From Vulcanimicrobiota bacterium (GTDB lineage: Bacteria; Vulcanimicrobiota; Vulcanimicrobiia; Vulcanimicrobiales; Vulcanimicrobiaceae), in NCBI GenBank assembly GCA_027459645.1, contig DAIDHQ010000012.1, positions 18,314-82,313 of the forward strand: DNA of 64,000 nucleotides, read 5' to 3'. Of the stretch, positions 46,137-55,945 are shown piece after piece. Position 1 is the stretch's first letter. Every line of letters starts with the position of its first letter. Made by a program: the position numbers and the translations under genes. The notes below the pieces were generated by a model that worked only from the letters and a program-made list of their open reading frames with translations, did not search any database and was not told the DNA's origin.

Positions 46137-46336
46137 TGTCCGGCGAGGCTGCCGACGTGACCCTGATGACGGAAGTGCAAGCACGGGCGGCTCTCGCGGG
46201 CCGCCGTTTGCGCGTTTCGGTGCTCGCACCGGTCGGCGATTGGCTTGGATATGGAAGCCTGCGCGTGCTGCGCGCGTCGGAGCAGGCGGGAACGATGGAA
46301 TTGGTATGCGGTTATGAGTCTTACCGTCGACCTTAG
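46136..46336 (+). CDS. Small hypothetical protein between frr and uppS
   Basis: 66 aa ORF, TGATG overlap with frr stop, overlaps uppS start; no recognised family. Confidence 0.35.
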   Translation: MSGEAADVTLMTEVQARAALAGRRLRVSVLAPVGDWLGYGSLRVLRASEQAGTMELVCGYESYRRP

Positions 46337-47030
46337 CGTCCCGCGCCACGTCGCGATCATCATGGACGGCAACCGCCGCTGGGCCAAGCGGCGCGGACTC
46401 CCCGGCATCGAAGGCCATCGTCGCGGCATCCTGGCGCTGCGTGAGGTGACGCGAGCGGCGAGCGATTTGGGCGTCGAGATCGTGACCGTCTACGGATTTT
46501 CGACGGAGAATTGGCGGCGCGACGCCTCGGAAATCAACTTTCTCTTCGAGTTGTGCGTCTACTTTGCGCGCACGGAGATCGCGGAGCTCAATCGCAACAA
46601 CGTGCGCGTGCGCGTCATCGGCGATTGGGAAGCGCTCCCGAACGGCGCGCGCAACGCCCTCTGCGAACTGCAAGACCGCACTGCGAGCAACGACGGGCTG
46701 GTGCTCAATCTTGCGGTCAACTATAGCTCGCGCAGCGAGCTCGAGCGCGCGGTGCGCGGCATCGCACGCGACGTGGCGGAAGGCCGGCTCGACGTCGAAG
46801 CGATCGACGACGAACTGATCGCCTCGCGATTATTCACCGCGGGCATCCCCGATCCGGATCTGTTGATCCGCCCCGGCGGCGAACAACGGCTCTCGAATTT
46901 CTTGCTCTATCAGGCGGCCTACACGGAACTCGTCATGACCGACATCTTTTGGCCGGATTTCTCTCGCGCACATTTCGAAGCGGCGGTTCGCGAATTTTCC
47001 GGACGTCAACGCCGCTTCGGCGGAGCGTGA
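46314..47030 (+). CDS. uppS: Isoprenyl transferase (undecaprenyl diphosphate synthase)
   Basis: PRHVAIIMDGNRRWAKRRGLPGIEGHRRGI; TVYGFSTENWRR; LLIRPGGEQRLSNFLLYQAAYTEL. Confidence 0.95.
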   Translation: MSLTVDLSVPRHVAIIMDGNRRWAKRRGLPGIEGHRRGILALREVTRAASDLGVEIVTVYGFSTENWRRDASEINFLFELCVYFARTEIAELNRNNVRVRVIGDWEALPNGARNALCELQDRTASNDGLVLNLAVNYSSRSELERAVRGIARDVAEGRLDVEAIDDELIASRLFTAGIPDPDLLIRPGGEQRLSNFLLYQAAYTELVMTDIFWPDFSRAHFEAAVREFSGRQRRFGGA

Positions 47031-47869
47031 GCGTGCCGGTGGCGAGCGTGACGGGAAATCCGATCACGCTGCGCCGGGTCGTGGTCGGCGTCATCGTGGC
47101 GATCATCGGGCTCTCCACGGTCGTGTTTCCGTGGGCGTTCTATTTGTTGCTGCTCGTCGTCGGCCTCACGATGCTCTACGAACTCAACGCGCTCTGCGAA
47201 ATCAAGGGACAGCCGCTCGTCTATCCCGTCGCCGTCTTCGGCGTGGCCGCGTATATCGTGCTCGCCGCGCTCGGCTTGATGCATACGTGGGAAGGCGTGC
47301 TGCTCGCCGTCGTGACGATCGCCAGTTTCTCGATCGGCATGTACGGCGAACATTCCGGCTATTTCGCGCGCACGGCCTACACGCTGCTCGCCGTGCTCTA
47401 CATCGGCAAACTTCTGACGTATTTCGTCTTTCTGCGCCAGGTGCCTCACGTGGGCATGGTGCTGACGTTTTACGCGGTCGTCTTGGTTGCGTTGACCGAT
47501 ATCTTCGGGATGCTCGTCGGCACGGCCGTCGGCCGGCATCAATTGACGCGCATCTCCCCGCGAAAGACCGTCGAAGGTTCCCTCGGCGCGCTCGTGCTGG
47601 TGAGCGCGGTTGCGGCGGCGGCCGCGTTGCGGCCCGAACTGGGGCTGACGTGGTGGCAAGGCGCGGCGCTCGGTTTCTGCACCTGCGTCGCCGCGCAAGC
47701 AGGCGATCTCGCGGAATCCGCGCTCAAACGCGACGTCGGCGTGAAAGATACGGGCACCGTGATTCAAGGGCACGGCGGCGTGCTCGATCGCTTCGATTCC
47801 TATCTCTTCGGAGGCATGGCATTTTTTGCCACGCTTCACGTGCTCGGCGTGTTGGCGGTACCGCAGTGA
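47027..47869 (+). CDS. cdsA: Phosphatidate cytidylyltransferase
   Basis: Multi-TM; C-term SALKRDVGVKDTGTVIQGHGGVLDRFDSYLF signature. Confidence 0.92.
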   Translation: MSVPVASVTGNPITLRRVVVGVIVAIIGLSTVVFPWAFYLLLLVVGLTMLYELNALCEIKGQPLVYPVAVFGVAAYIVLAALGLMHTWEGVLLAVVTIASFSIGMYGEHSGYFARTAYTLLAVLYIGKLLTYFVFLRQVPHVGMVLTFYAVVLVALTDIFGMLVGTAVGRHQLTRISPRKTVEGSLGALVLVSAVAAAAALRPELGLTWWQGAALGFCTCVAAQAGDLAESALKRDVGVKDTGTVIQGHGGVLDRFDSYLFGGMAFFATLHVLGVLAVPQ

Positions 47870-49053
47870 GAAACGTCGCGATTCTCGGCTCCACGGGGTC
47901 GATCGGAACGCAAGCGCTCGACGTGATCGCGCGCTTTCCGGAGCGCTTCCGCGTCGTCGCACTCGCGGCGGGGAAGAACGTCGCGCTCTTGGAGCGCCAA
48001 GTCGAAGCGCTGCGTTCGACGCAAGGCGATGCGCCGGCGGTCGTTTCGAGCGCTGCCGACGGCCCGGGCGGCCTCATGCGCGCGGCGACGGAGAGCGGTG
48101 CCGATATCGTCCTCGCCGCCACGGATGGAGCGGTTGCGTTCGACGCGGTCTTTGAAGCGGTGCGGCGCGGCATCGACCTCGCGGTTGCAAATAAGGAACT
48201 GATCGTCGCCGCGGGCGAGCTGCTCGTGGCCGCGGCGCGCGAGAGCGGATCGCAGATTCTGCCCGTCGACAGCGAACACAGCGCGATCTTTCAGTGCCTG
48301 GTGGGGGAAGATCCCGAAACGGTCTCCGCCATCGTCCTGACGGCCTCCGGAGGGCCGTTTCGAGGGTACTCCGCCGAGCAGCTCGCGACGGTCACCCTGG
48401 CCGAAGCCTTGGCGCATCCCACGTGGCGGATGGGCACGAAGAACACGATCGATTCGGCCACGATGATGAACAAGGGGCTGGAGATCATCGAAGCGAGCCA
48501 TCTCTTCGGCATCGACGCCGCCCGCTTGCACATTCTCGTGCACCCCCAATCGATCGCACACGGATTCGTCGCGTTCACCGACGGCAGCGTGAAGGGGCAG
48601 CTCTGCGCGCCCGATATGCGGGTACCCATCGGGTATGCCTTGGCGTACCCCCGCCGGTTGGTTTGGCACCCGGAACGGAGCGCCGAACCTGGCGGCACGA
48701 TGGACGACGATGCGCTGCACATGCTTGGGGCGCGTCCTCAGGAAGCGCTGCTACGCTTGGACTTCGAACGTCCCGATCCGCAGCGGTTCCCGTGTATCGC
48801 TTTGGCGTACCGGGCGCTCGAACGGGGCGGCATAGCTCCGGCGGTGCTCTCGGCGGCCAACGAATTGGCGGTTGCCGCCTTTGCCGGCGGCGCCATCCGT
48901 TTCGTCGATATCCCGGGGGTGATCGAGGCGGCGCTTGAAGAGATACCGCAACGTCCGCCGTCCCTCGACGGTATCAGGGAAGCAGACCGCGAGGCCCGGC
49001 AGGCCGCGCAGCGCACGATCGAAGACAGGAAACACCGGTGCTCAGTCTCTTAG
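47866..49053 (+). CDS. dxr: 1-deoxy-D-xylulose 5-phosphate reductoisomerase
   Basis: MRNVAILGSTGSIGTQALDVI; PVDSEHSAIFQCL; MGTKNTIDSATMMNKGLEIIEASHLF. Confidence 0.95.
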   Translation: MRNVAILGSTGSIGTQALDVIARFPERFRVVALAAGKNVALLERQVEALRSTQGDAPAVVSSAADGPGGLMRAATESGADIVLAATDGAVAFDAVFEAVRRGIDLAVANKELIVAAGELLVAAARESGSQILPVDSEHSAIFQCLVGEDPETVSAIVLTASGGPFRGYSAEQLATVTLAEALAHPTWRMGTKNTIDSATMMNKGLEIIEASHLFGIDAARLHILVHPQSIAHGFVAFTDGSVKGQLCAPDMRVPIGYALAYPRRLVWHPERSAEPGGTMDDDALHMLGARPQEALLRLDFERPDPQRFPCIALAYRALERGGIAPAVLSAANELAVAAFAGGAIRFVDIPGVIEAALEEIPQRPPSLDGIREADREARQAAQRTIEDRKHRCSVS

Positions 49054-50189
49054 CCATCATCAGCTTCGCCTCGGTCGACAAGATCGTCACGTTCCTCGTG
49101 ATGCTCTCGGTCCTGGTCGTGCTCCACGAATACGGACATTTCATCGTCGCTCGCCGCAACGGCGTCAAGGTGAACGAGTTCGCGGTCGGGATGGGCCCGA
49201 AGATCGCCGGCTGGCGCAGCCCGCGCACGGGCACGCTGTATTCGGTTCGCGCGTTGCCGATCGGCGGATACTGCGCGATGGAAGGCGAGGACAATAAAAC
49301 TTCGGAGGCCGAGCAGCAGCGCGAATTTGCCGAGAGTTTGAGCGCCGGCGGTTCGACTGCGGCCGGCAACTTTCAATCGAAGTCACCGTGGCGCCGCCTT
49401 GCGATCGTGGTCGCAGGCCCAATCGCTAATTTCGTGCTCGCCTATCTGATTCTGCTCGTCGGCGCGTTTGCGTTCGGCGTACCCAGTTCGCGCATCGACC
49501 GCGCCATCGTGACGCAACTCGTGCCGAACATGCCGGCGGCCCAGCACGGGCTGCAGCCGGGCGACCGCATCGTCGGCGTGCGCGTTCACGGCCGCGACGT
49601 CACCGACGCATCGAAGCTCATCGATTCGATTCACGGTTCCCTCGGAACGCCGATCGACGTTACCTACGCGCGCGACGGCATGCAGAGCACGATTCACGTG
49701 ACGCCGGTCGCATGTCCGCAGGACAAGAAACAAGGCTGCATCGGGTTCGTGCCGCAACTGCAATACGAACGCGCGAACGTTGCAAACGCAATCGCGTACG
49801 CGAACGAGATGTACGTCGCCTCCGCGGACCAGGTCTTTATGTCGATCGCGCTGCTGGTGACGCACTTTACGAAGTACGCAGGGCAAGTCTCCGGCGTCGT
49901 CGGCATGGGACAGGCGGCGGGAATCGTGCAAGATTTTGGCTGGGGCCCCTACTTTGCGCTCGCGGCGACGATCTCGTTTGCGCTCGGTGCGTTCAACTTG
50001 CTGCCCTTACCCGCGCTCGACGGCGGACGCGCCGCATTTATTATCGCGGAGCTTCTGCGCGGTAAGCCCGTCGATCCGGAAAAGGAAGCGCTCGTACATA
50101 TCGCCGGTTTCGCCGCGCTGATGGCGCTCATGGTGTTGATCGCTTTCCACGACATCGCCCGCATCGTTTCGGGCAAGGGAGTTCTTTAG
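49038..50189 (+). CDS. rseP: RIP metalloprotease RseP (site-2 protease)
   Basis: VVLHEYGHFIVAR HExxH; PDZ region; FNLLPLPALDGGRAAF. Confidence 0.93.
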   Translation: MLSLLAIISFASVDKIVTFLVMLSVLVVLHEYGHFIVARRNGVKVNEFAVGMGPKIAGWRSPRTGTLYSVRALPIGGYCAMEGEDNKTSEAEQQREFAESLSAGGSTAAGNFQSKSPWRRLAIVVAGPIANFVLAYLILLVGAFAFGVPSSRIDRAIVTQLVPNMPAAQHGLQPGDRIVGVRVHGRDVTDASKLIDSIHGSLGTPIDVTYARDGMQSTIHVTPVACPQDKKQGCIGFVPQLQYERANVANAIAYANEMYVASADQVFMSIALLVTHFTKYAGQVSGVVGMGQAAGIVQDFGWGPYFALAATISFALGAFNLLPLPALDGGRAAFIIAELLRGKPVDPEKEALVHIAGFAALMALMVLIAFHDIARIVSGKGVL

Positions 50190-50191
50190 TC

Positions 50192-51316
50192 TTGGCCCTC
50201 CGTTTGCGCCGTAAAACCAACGCCATCTTCTTGCAGAACAAGACCGGCAAATCCGACGCGAAGAGCGTGTGGATCGGCGGCGATCATCCCGTCGTCGTGC
50301 AATCGATGACCACCACCGATACCGCCGACGCCGACAAGACGCTCGAACAGATCTACGCTCTCGCGATGGAAGGCTGCGAAGTCGTTCGCGTCACGGTCAA
50401 AGATCCGCCCGACGCAGCGGGGCTTCCGGCCATCGTGCACCGCTCTCCAGTGCCGATCGTTGCCGACATCCATTTCGATCATCGCATGGCGCTCGCCGCG
50501 ATCGAAGCCGGCGTCGCAAAGCTGCGCTTGAATCCGGGCAACATCCGCGACCCAAAGAAGGTCGTCGAAGTCGTGACCGCCGCCAAGGAACGGGGCATTC
50601 CGATTCGCGTGGGCGTCAACATGGGCTCGCTCGCGCCCGATTTGGAAAAGACGCTCGGCCACACGGCCGAGGCGATGGTCGAATCGGCGATGCGGCATAT
50701 CGAGATTTTGGAAGAGCACGGACATACCGCTCTCGCCGTCTCGCTCAAGGCGCACGACGTGATCACGACCGTTGCGGCGTATCGGTTGATGGACAAACGC
50801 CTGCGCGAACGCAACACGCCGTATCCGTTTCATTTGGGCATCACCGAAGCCGGCCTGCTGCGCGACGGCACGATCAAATCGTCGATCGGCCTGGGCATCC
50901 TTCTTTTCGAAGGCATCGGCGACACGATTCGCGTCTCGCTTGCAGCCGATCCGGTCGAAGAGGTTCCGGTCTGCTGGTCGATCTTGAAATCGCTGGGCCT
51001 GCGCGAAAAAGGCTTCGAGATTACCGCATGTCCGTCGTGCGGCCGCGCGGAGATCTCCGTGCTCGAACTCGGACGCGCGGTCGAAGCGATCGCGAAAGAA
51101 TACACGGCGCCGGTGAAGGTTGCGGTGATGGGCTGCGTCGTCAACGGCCCGGGTGAATCGAAGATGGCCGACGTTGGCGTCGCCGGAGGCAAGGGCAAGG
51201 GCGCGATTTATCGCGCGGGTGAACTGGTCGGAACCTATCCGGAAGATGAGCTGCTGGGAATGCTGCGTCTGGAAATCGAGAAAGTCATCGCCGAGAAGTA
51301 TCCAGAGCACGCATGA
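50192..51316 (+). CDS. ispG: 4-hydroxy-3-methylbut-2-enyl diphosphate synthase
   Basis: VVVQSMTTTDTADADKTLEQIYALAMEGCEVVRVTV; ACPSCGR; VMGCVVNGPGES. Confidence 0.96.
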   Translation: MALRLRRKTNAIFLQNKTGKSDAKSVWIGGDHPVVVQSMTTTDTADADKTLEQIYALAMEGCEVVRVTVKDPPDAAGLPAIVHRSPVPIVADIHFDHRMALAAIEAGVAKLRLNPGNIRDPKKVVEVVTAAKERGIPIRVGVNMGSLAPDLEKTLGHTAEAMVESAMRHIEILEEHGHTALAVSLKAHDVITTVAAYRLMDKRLRERNTPYPFHLGITEAGLLRDGTIKSSIGLGILLFEGIGDTIRVSLAADPVEEVPVCWSILKSLGLREKGFEITACPSCGRAEISVLELGRAVEAIAKEYTAPVKVAVMGCVVNGPGESKMADVGVAGGKGKGAIYRAGELVGTYPEDELLGMLRLEIEKVIAEKYPEHA

Positions 51317-51744
51317 CCTATCGCTGGCCGCGGCCGCAGACGCTCGTCATTACGGTCGTCCTGGCGACGCTTTCCGCGGCGCTCCTGACGTTCTCGCGTC
51401 CCGTGGAAATGCTCGTCGACGGCCAGCGCGTCGTGAGCGACGTGCCGCCGGTTACGACCGTGAGCGATAAGGTCTACGTGCCGCTGCGGTCGATGGCCGA
51501 AGCGCTCGGTGCGCGCACGGTCGTGCAAGGAAACACCATCGAGGTGCTGCGTGGAAAACAATCGCTGCGCGTCAAGGTCGGCGATAGGCACGCGACGATC
51601 GACGGGGAGCCGTTTACCATGGCGCACGCGCCGTTTCGCGTTCGCGGACGCGTGATGATCGGATTGAAGCCCATCTCCGATGCGTTTGGCGTGCGGACGA
51701 ATTACAACCCGCACACGGGCCGCATCAACGTCATTACGCAGTAA
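51313..51744 (+). CDS. Copper amine oxidase N-terminal-like (stalk) domain protein
   Basis: VEMLVDGQRVVSDVPPVTTVSDKVYVPLRSMAEALGARTVVQGNTIEVLRG. Confidence 0.75.
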   Translation: MTYRWPRPQTLVITVVLATLSAALLTFSRPVEMLVDGQRVVSDVPPVTTVSDKVYVPLRSMAEALGARTVVQGNTIEVLRGKQSLRVKVGDRHATIDGEPFTMAHAPFRVRGRVMIGLKPISDAFGVRTNYNPHTGRINVITQ

Positions 51745-51750
51745 GCGCCG

Positions 51751-53280
51751 CTACTCGAACGCTTCCTGAAGCGCTTCGGGTTCTTCGACCGGCTCGACTT
51801 TGTCGGGATCCGATTTGCGGAAGCCATAGCTGAAGAAGAAGATCAATCCGACGACGAGCGCGCCGCCGAACCATTCCCACGTGGTGCGCGAGAGGCCGAA
51901 GATCGCAAGGAAGAGCGAGCCCACGATGCCGAGGATCGGAAAGACCGGAACGAACGGCACGCGGAACGTGCGCGGAATCTCCGGGCGCCGTTTGCGCAGA
52001 TACAGCACGCCTGCGCAGACCACCGTAAACGCGATGAGCGTTCCGATGTTCACGAGATTGAGCAATTCGTTGAGCGGCACGATCAGGGTGAGAAGGGCGA
52101 CCGCGACGCCGGTGATCATCGTCGTGCGCATGGGCGTCTTAAAGCGTGGATTGACGTAGGCGACCGCGTCGGGAAGCATCTTGTCGCGCGCCATCACGTA
52201 GAAGATGCGCGTCTGACCGAGCAGCGAGCTGAGCGCGACGCTCGTCGTACCCGCGAGAACGCCGATCGTGATGATCCAGTTCAACCACGGTTGATGCAGC
52301 GGAGCCAGCGCGGCGACCAGCGGATCCTTGATCGGCACCTTGTTCCACGGAATCGCGCCGATGAGGATGATTGCCGTCGCGCAGTAGATCACCGTGCCGA
52401 CGGCAAGCGCGCCGAGGACGCCGAAAGGTACGTCGTGTTGAGGATTCTTGCATTCTTCGGACGTTGTCGTCGCCGTGTCAAAGCCGATGTAGCTGAAGAA
52501 GACGTATGCCGAAATCGCGACGATTCCGTACGGCTGCGCTGACGAATTATAGTCCGCCATGCCGCCGAACGGCTTGAGAGCACCCCATCCGTAGGGCGCG
52601 AACTGCGCGAAATGCCCCGGATGGAACAGAAAGAGACCGGCGCCGATAAAGACGATCAGCGCGCCGATCTTGAGCACCACGAAGATGTTGTTGGTCGTGG
52701 CCGACTCTCGAATTCCCACCGAGAGAATCGCCGAAAGAAGGATGACGAAGATCGCGCCGACGAGATCGTATTGCGAATGCAGCAGATCCCAGTTCCACAC
52801 TTGCCACCACGCGCCGTGGATTACCAGGTTTGATTGCTGCGCCCACGCGGGGATCGCAATGCCGATGGTCTTGAGTACGTCCTGGAACGACGCCGAGAAC
52901 TGTTGCGCGACGGGCGCGGCGCTGATGCCGTACTCGAAGATCAACGCGAAGCCGATGATCCAGGCAAAGAGCTTGCCCATCGTCGCGTAGGCATACGTGT
53001 AGGCGCTTCCTGCAACCGGCACCATCGCGCCGAGTTCGGCGTAACACAAGGCGGCGAAGAACGACGTCGCCCCGGCCAGCAGGTAGGAGATGATGACCGC
53101 GGGGCCCGCGCCTTTGACGCCCGTTCCGATGGTAGTGAAAATACCACCGCCGATCATCGTGCCGATGCCGATCGCCACCAAATCTCTTGCGCTCAGGGCG
53201 CGTTTGAGGATTTTCTGCCGGCTGAGCGCGCGAAGTTTATCGACGTTTGTCGTCGCGAAGAGCTGGGAAACGAAGGACAT
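51751..53280 (-). CDS. APC family amino acid permease
   Basis: LSARDLVAIGIGTMIGGGIFTTIGTG...GPAVIISYLLAGATSFFAALCYAELGAMVPVAGSAYTYAY. Confidence 0.92.
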   Translation of the reverse strand: MSFVSQLFATTNVDKLRALSRQKILKRALSARDLVAIGIGTMIGGGIFTTIGTGVKGAGPAVIISYLLAGATSFFAALCYAELGAMVPVAGSAYTYAYATMGKLFAWIIGFALIFEYGISAAPVAQQFSASFQDVLKTIGIAIPAWAQQSNLVIHGAWWQVWNWDLLHSQYDLVGAIFVILLSAILSVGIRESATTNNIFVVLKIGALIVFIGAGLFLFHPGHFAQFAPYGWGALKPFGGMADYNSSAQPYGIVAISAYVFFSYIGFDTATTTSEECKNPQHDVPFGVLGALAVGTVIYCATAIILIGAIPWNKVPIKDPLVAALAPLHQPWLNWIITIGVLAGTTSVALSSLLGQTRIFYVMARDKMLPDAVAYVNPRFKTPMRTTMITGVAVALLTLIVPLNELLNLVNIGTLIAFTVVCAGVLYLRKRRPEIPRTFRVPFVPVFPILGIVGSLFLAIFGLSRTTWEWFGGALVVGLIFFFSYGFRKSDPDKVEPVEEPEALQEAFE

Positions 53281-53332
53281 TCCGCGCAGGTTCGCAAGGA
53301 GGGGCGCGCCGTCCCCCCGGAAAGGCGCCTCG

Positions 53333-53881
53333 ATGAACGATCCGTATCGGCGTCTTTCCAAACGCGAGATCTATCGCAATCCGTGGGTCTGGGTGGAGGC
53401 GCACGTGATCGTGCATCCCAACGGGACGCCGGGCGAACACGTGCTGATATGTACGCCGGCGGCGTCGGGCGTGTTGGTGGTGGACGGCAGCGACTTCATT
53501 CTCGCACGACAGCCGCGTTTCGGCGCGCGCGGCGCGTGCGTGGAGATCGTCAAGGGCGGCGCGGAGCCCGGCGAGCCGGCGCTTGCGTGCGCGCAGCGAG
53601 AGCTTCGCGAAGAGCTCGGCATCGAGGCCTCAGATTGGCACGCGCTCGGACCCGTATGGGAAATACCGTCGCTCGTCGATCATCCCGTCGAACTCTTTGT
53701 CGCCTCCGCGATCTCACCGGCACGCGAGGACCAGGAGGATGTCGAACAAGTCTCGAGCGTGCGCATGCCGATCGAGGAGTGTTATCGCGCGGCGCGCGAC
53801 GGGCGCATCGACGACGCCGTTACGCTGGCGGCGCTGTTGCGCTATTCCACAGATGTTCCGGTTCGTTCAACGCCGCGTTGA
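53333..53881 (+). CDS. NUDIX hydrolase
   Basis: CVEIVKGGAEPGEPALACAQRELREELGIEA Nudix box-like. Confidence 0.85.
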   Translation: MNDPYRRLSKREIYRNPWVWVEAHVIVHPNGTPGEHVLICTPAASGVLVVDGSDFILARQPRFGARGACVEIVKGGAEPGEPALACAQRELREELGIEASDWHALGPVWEIPSLVDHPVELFVASAISPAREDQEDVEQVSSVRMPIEECYRAARDGRIDDAVTLAALLRYSTDVPVRSTPR

Positions 53882-54419
53882 TCCAACGCGACCACACGAA
53901 GAGCGCGTCCGAAAGCCGGTTGACGTAGCGAAGCGGCTCGGCTGAAATATCTTCGTCGACGTCGCGCAGGGAAACCAGCAAGCGCTCAGCGCGACGGCAG
54001 ATCGTGCGCGCCAGATGCAAGAATCCGCCCGGCATCGATCCGCCCGGATGAATGAAGTTGTCGAGTGCCGGAAGATCTTTCTGCGCTTCGTCGATCGCGC
54101 GTTCGAGCGCATCGATGTCGCTCTGCGTGATGAGCGGCATGCCCTCCCAGCGGTCTTTCTTGAGGGTCGCGAGGTCGCTGCCGAGATTAAAGAGCGCGTC
54201 TTGCGTCCAGGCCAGCCACGCGTCGAGCCTGGCCGCGCGAGCAATTGAGTCGAGCGACGGCCGCAGCGCGCTGCGAGCGAGGCCGATCGCGCACGACGTT
54301 TCGTCGACCGTGCCGTAGCACTCGATTCGCAACTCGTTCTTCTTTACGCGCTGACCGCCGACGAGGCCGGTCATGCCCTGGTCGCCGGTGCGCGTGTATA
54401 TACGGGTGAGTTTGGGCAT
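53820..54419 (-). CDS. ATP:cob(I)alamin adenosyltransferase (PduO type)
   Basis: MPKLTRIYTRTGDQGMTGLVGGQRVKKNELRIECYGTVDETSCAIGLARS. Confidence 0.93.
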   Translation of the reverse strand: MPKLTRIYTRTGDQGMTGLVGGQRVKKNELRIECYGTVDETSCAIGLARSALRPSLDSIARAARLDAWLAWTQDALFNLGSDLATLKKDRWEGMPLITQSDIDALERAIDEAQKDLPALDNFIHPGGSMPGGFLHLARTICRRAERLLVSLRDVDEDISAEPLRYVNRLSDALFVWSRWINAALNEPEHLWNSATAPPA

Positions 54420-54484
54420 GGGGAGCGCGCAATTCGGGACCGCTCGCAGGCTCTCCCGCGAAACGGGCCGAAGCGGGGCCGGTC

Positions 54485-55945
54485 ATGTCCGACGCCCTCG
54501 TCCAGCCTGTCGTAAAAGAGATTCCCCCTAAAGCCGCCGATCTTTCGGCGTGGTATACCGCAGTCTGCCTCAAAGCAGAACTTGTGTCATACTCGCCGGT
54601 GCGCGGATGCGTCGTCTTGCGCCCGTACGGTTACGGCCTATGGGAGAATCTGCAAAAACACCTCGACGTCGCCTTTAAAGCCACGGGGCACGAGAACGCG
54701 TATTTCCCGCTGCTGATTCCCGAAGGGCTGCTGCTCAAAGAAGCCGAGCACGTCGAAGGCTTTGCACCGGAAGTTGCGTGGGTCACCCACGGCGGCCAGG
54801 AAGAGCTGACGGAGCGTCTGGCGATTCGGCCGACCTCTGAAGTGATCATCGGCGTCATGTACGCGCAGTGGGTCGAATCCTATCGCGATCTTCCGATCCT
54901 CATCAACCAATGGGCGAACGTGCTGCGTTGGGAGAAGGCGACGCGTCCGTTCCTGCGCACGATGGAGTTCTTGTGGCAAGAGGGGCACACCGCGCACGCC
55001 CACGCGCAAGAAGCGCGCGAAGAGACGCTGCGCATGCTCGAGGTCTATGAGGAATTCGCGCGCGACGTCGCCGCCGTGCCGGTCTACGCCGGCATCAAGA
55101 GTGCGAGCGAACGGTTCCCGGGTGCGGTGGAGACCTATTCGATCGAAGCGCTGATGCCCGACGGAAAAGCGCTGCAATCGGCGACCTCGCACGATTTGGG
55201 CCAGAATTTTGCCAAAGCGTACGACATCAAGTTCGTGGATGCGGACCAGCAAATCAAACACGCCTACACGACGTCGTGGGGCATGTCGTGGCGCATGCTC
55301 GGCGCGATGATCATGGTACACGGCGACGATCGCGGACTTCGGATTCCGCCGAAGATGGCGCCGCTCCACGCGGTATTCGTGCCGATCGTGCGATCGAACG
55401 ACGACCGCGCCGTCGCGGCGTCGCACGAAGCTGCCGCGTCGCTGCGTAAGGCGGGGTATCGCGTGAAGGTCGACGATCGCGACCAGCAGCCGGGCTGGAA
55501 GTACGCCGAGTGGGATCTGCGCGGCGTACCCGTGCGCATAGAGATGGGTCCGCGCGACGTCGATGCCGGGAACGTCGTACTCGTGCGCCGCGATCGCGCC
55601 AAGGGGGATCCGGATCAGAAAGCGATCGTGCCGCTGGATCAGCTCGCCCAGCGGCTGCAAGCGTTGCTCGACGAAATTCAAGCGTCGCTCTACGCGCAAG
55701 CAAAAGCCTTTCTCGAGAGCCACACGTTCGCCGTTAGCGATCGCGACGAGTTCTACGCGAAGTGTAAATCGCGCGCGGGCATGGTCGACATTCCGTGGTG
55801 CGGACGAGAGGCGTGCGAGGCGCACGTGAAGGCGGAGACGAGCGCAACCACGCGTAACACGCATCCGCTCGACGTCGTTGGCGCGCGCTGCGTAGCCTGC
55901 GGCGAACCTGCCACCGTACGAGCGTACTTTGCGCAGTCGTATTAA
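54485..55945 (+). CDS. proS: Prolyl-tRNA synthetase (archaeal/eukaryotic-like type)
   Basis: GCVVLRPYGYGLWENLQKHLDVAFKATGHENAYFPLLIPEGLL...RPTSEVIIGVMYAQWV; C-terminal Cys-containing zinc-like domain. Confidence 0.93.
   Translation: MSDALVQPVVKEIPPKAADLSAWYTAVCLKAELVSYSPVRGCVVLRPYGYGLWENLQKHLDVAFKATGHENAYFPLLIPEGLLLKEAEHVEGFAPEVAWVTHGGQEELTERLAIRPTSEVIIGVMYAQWVESYRDLPILINQWANVLRWEKATRPFLRTMEFLWQEGHTAHAHAQEAREETLRMLEVYEEFARDVAAVPVYAGIKSASERFPGAVETYSIEALMPDGKALQSATSHDLGQNFAKAYDIKFVDADQQIKHAYTTSWGMSWRMLGAMIMVHGDDRGLRIPPKMAPLHAVFVPIVRSNDDRAVAASHEAAASLRKAGYRVKVDDRDQQPGWKYAEWDLRGVPVRIEMGPRDVDAGNVVLVRRDRAKGDPDQKAIVPLDQLAQRLQALLDEIQASLYAQAKAFLESHTFAVSDRDEFYAKCKSRAGMVDIPWCGREACEAHVKAETSATTRNTHPLDVVGARCVACGEPATVRAYFAQSY

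Noticed and set aside
47131-49053. 640-aa ORF spanning cdsA and dxr
   Set aside because: First ~245 residues are out-of-frame Arg-rich translation of cdsA; true dxr begins at GTG 47866.
50186-51310. 374-aa minus-strand ORF mirroring ispG
   Set aside because: Almost coextensive antisense frame of ispG; composition typical of a codon-mirror artefact.
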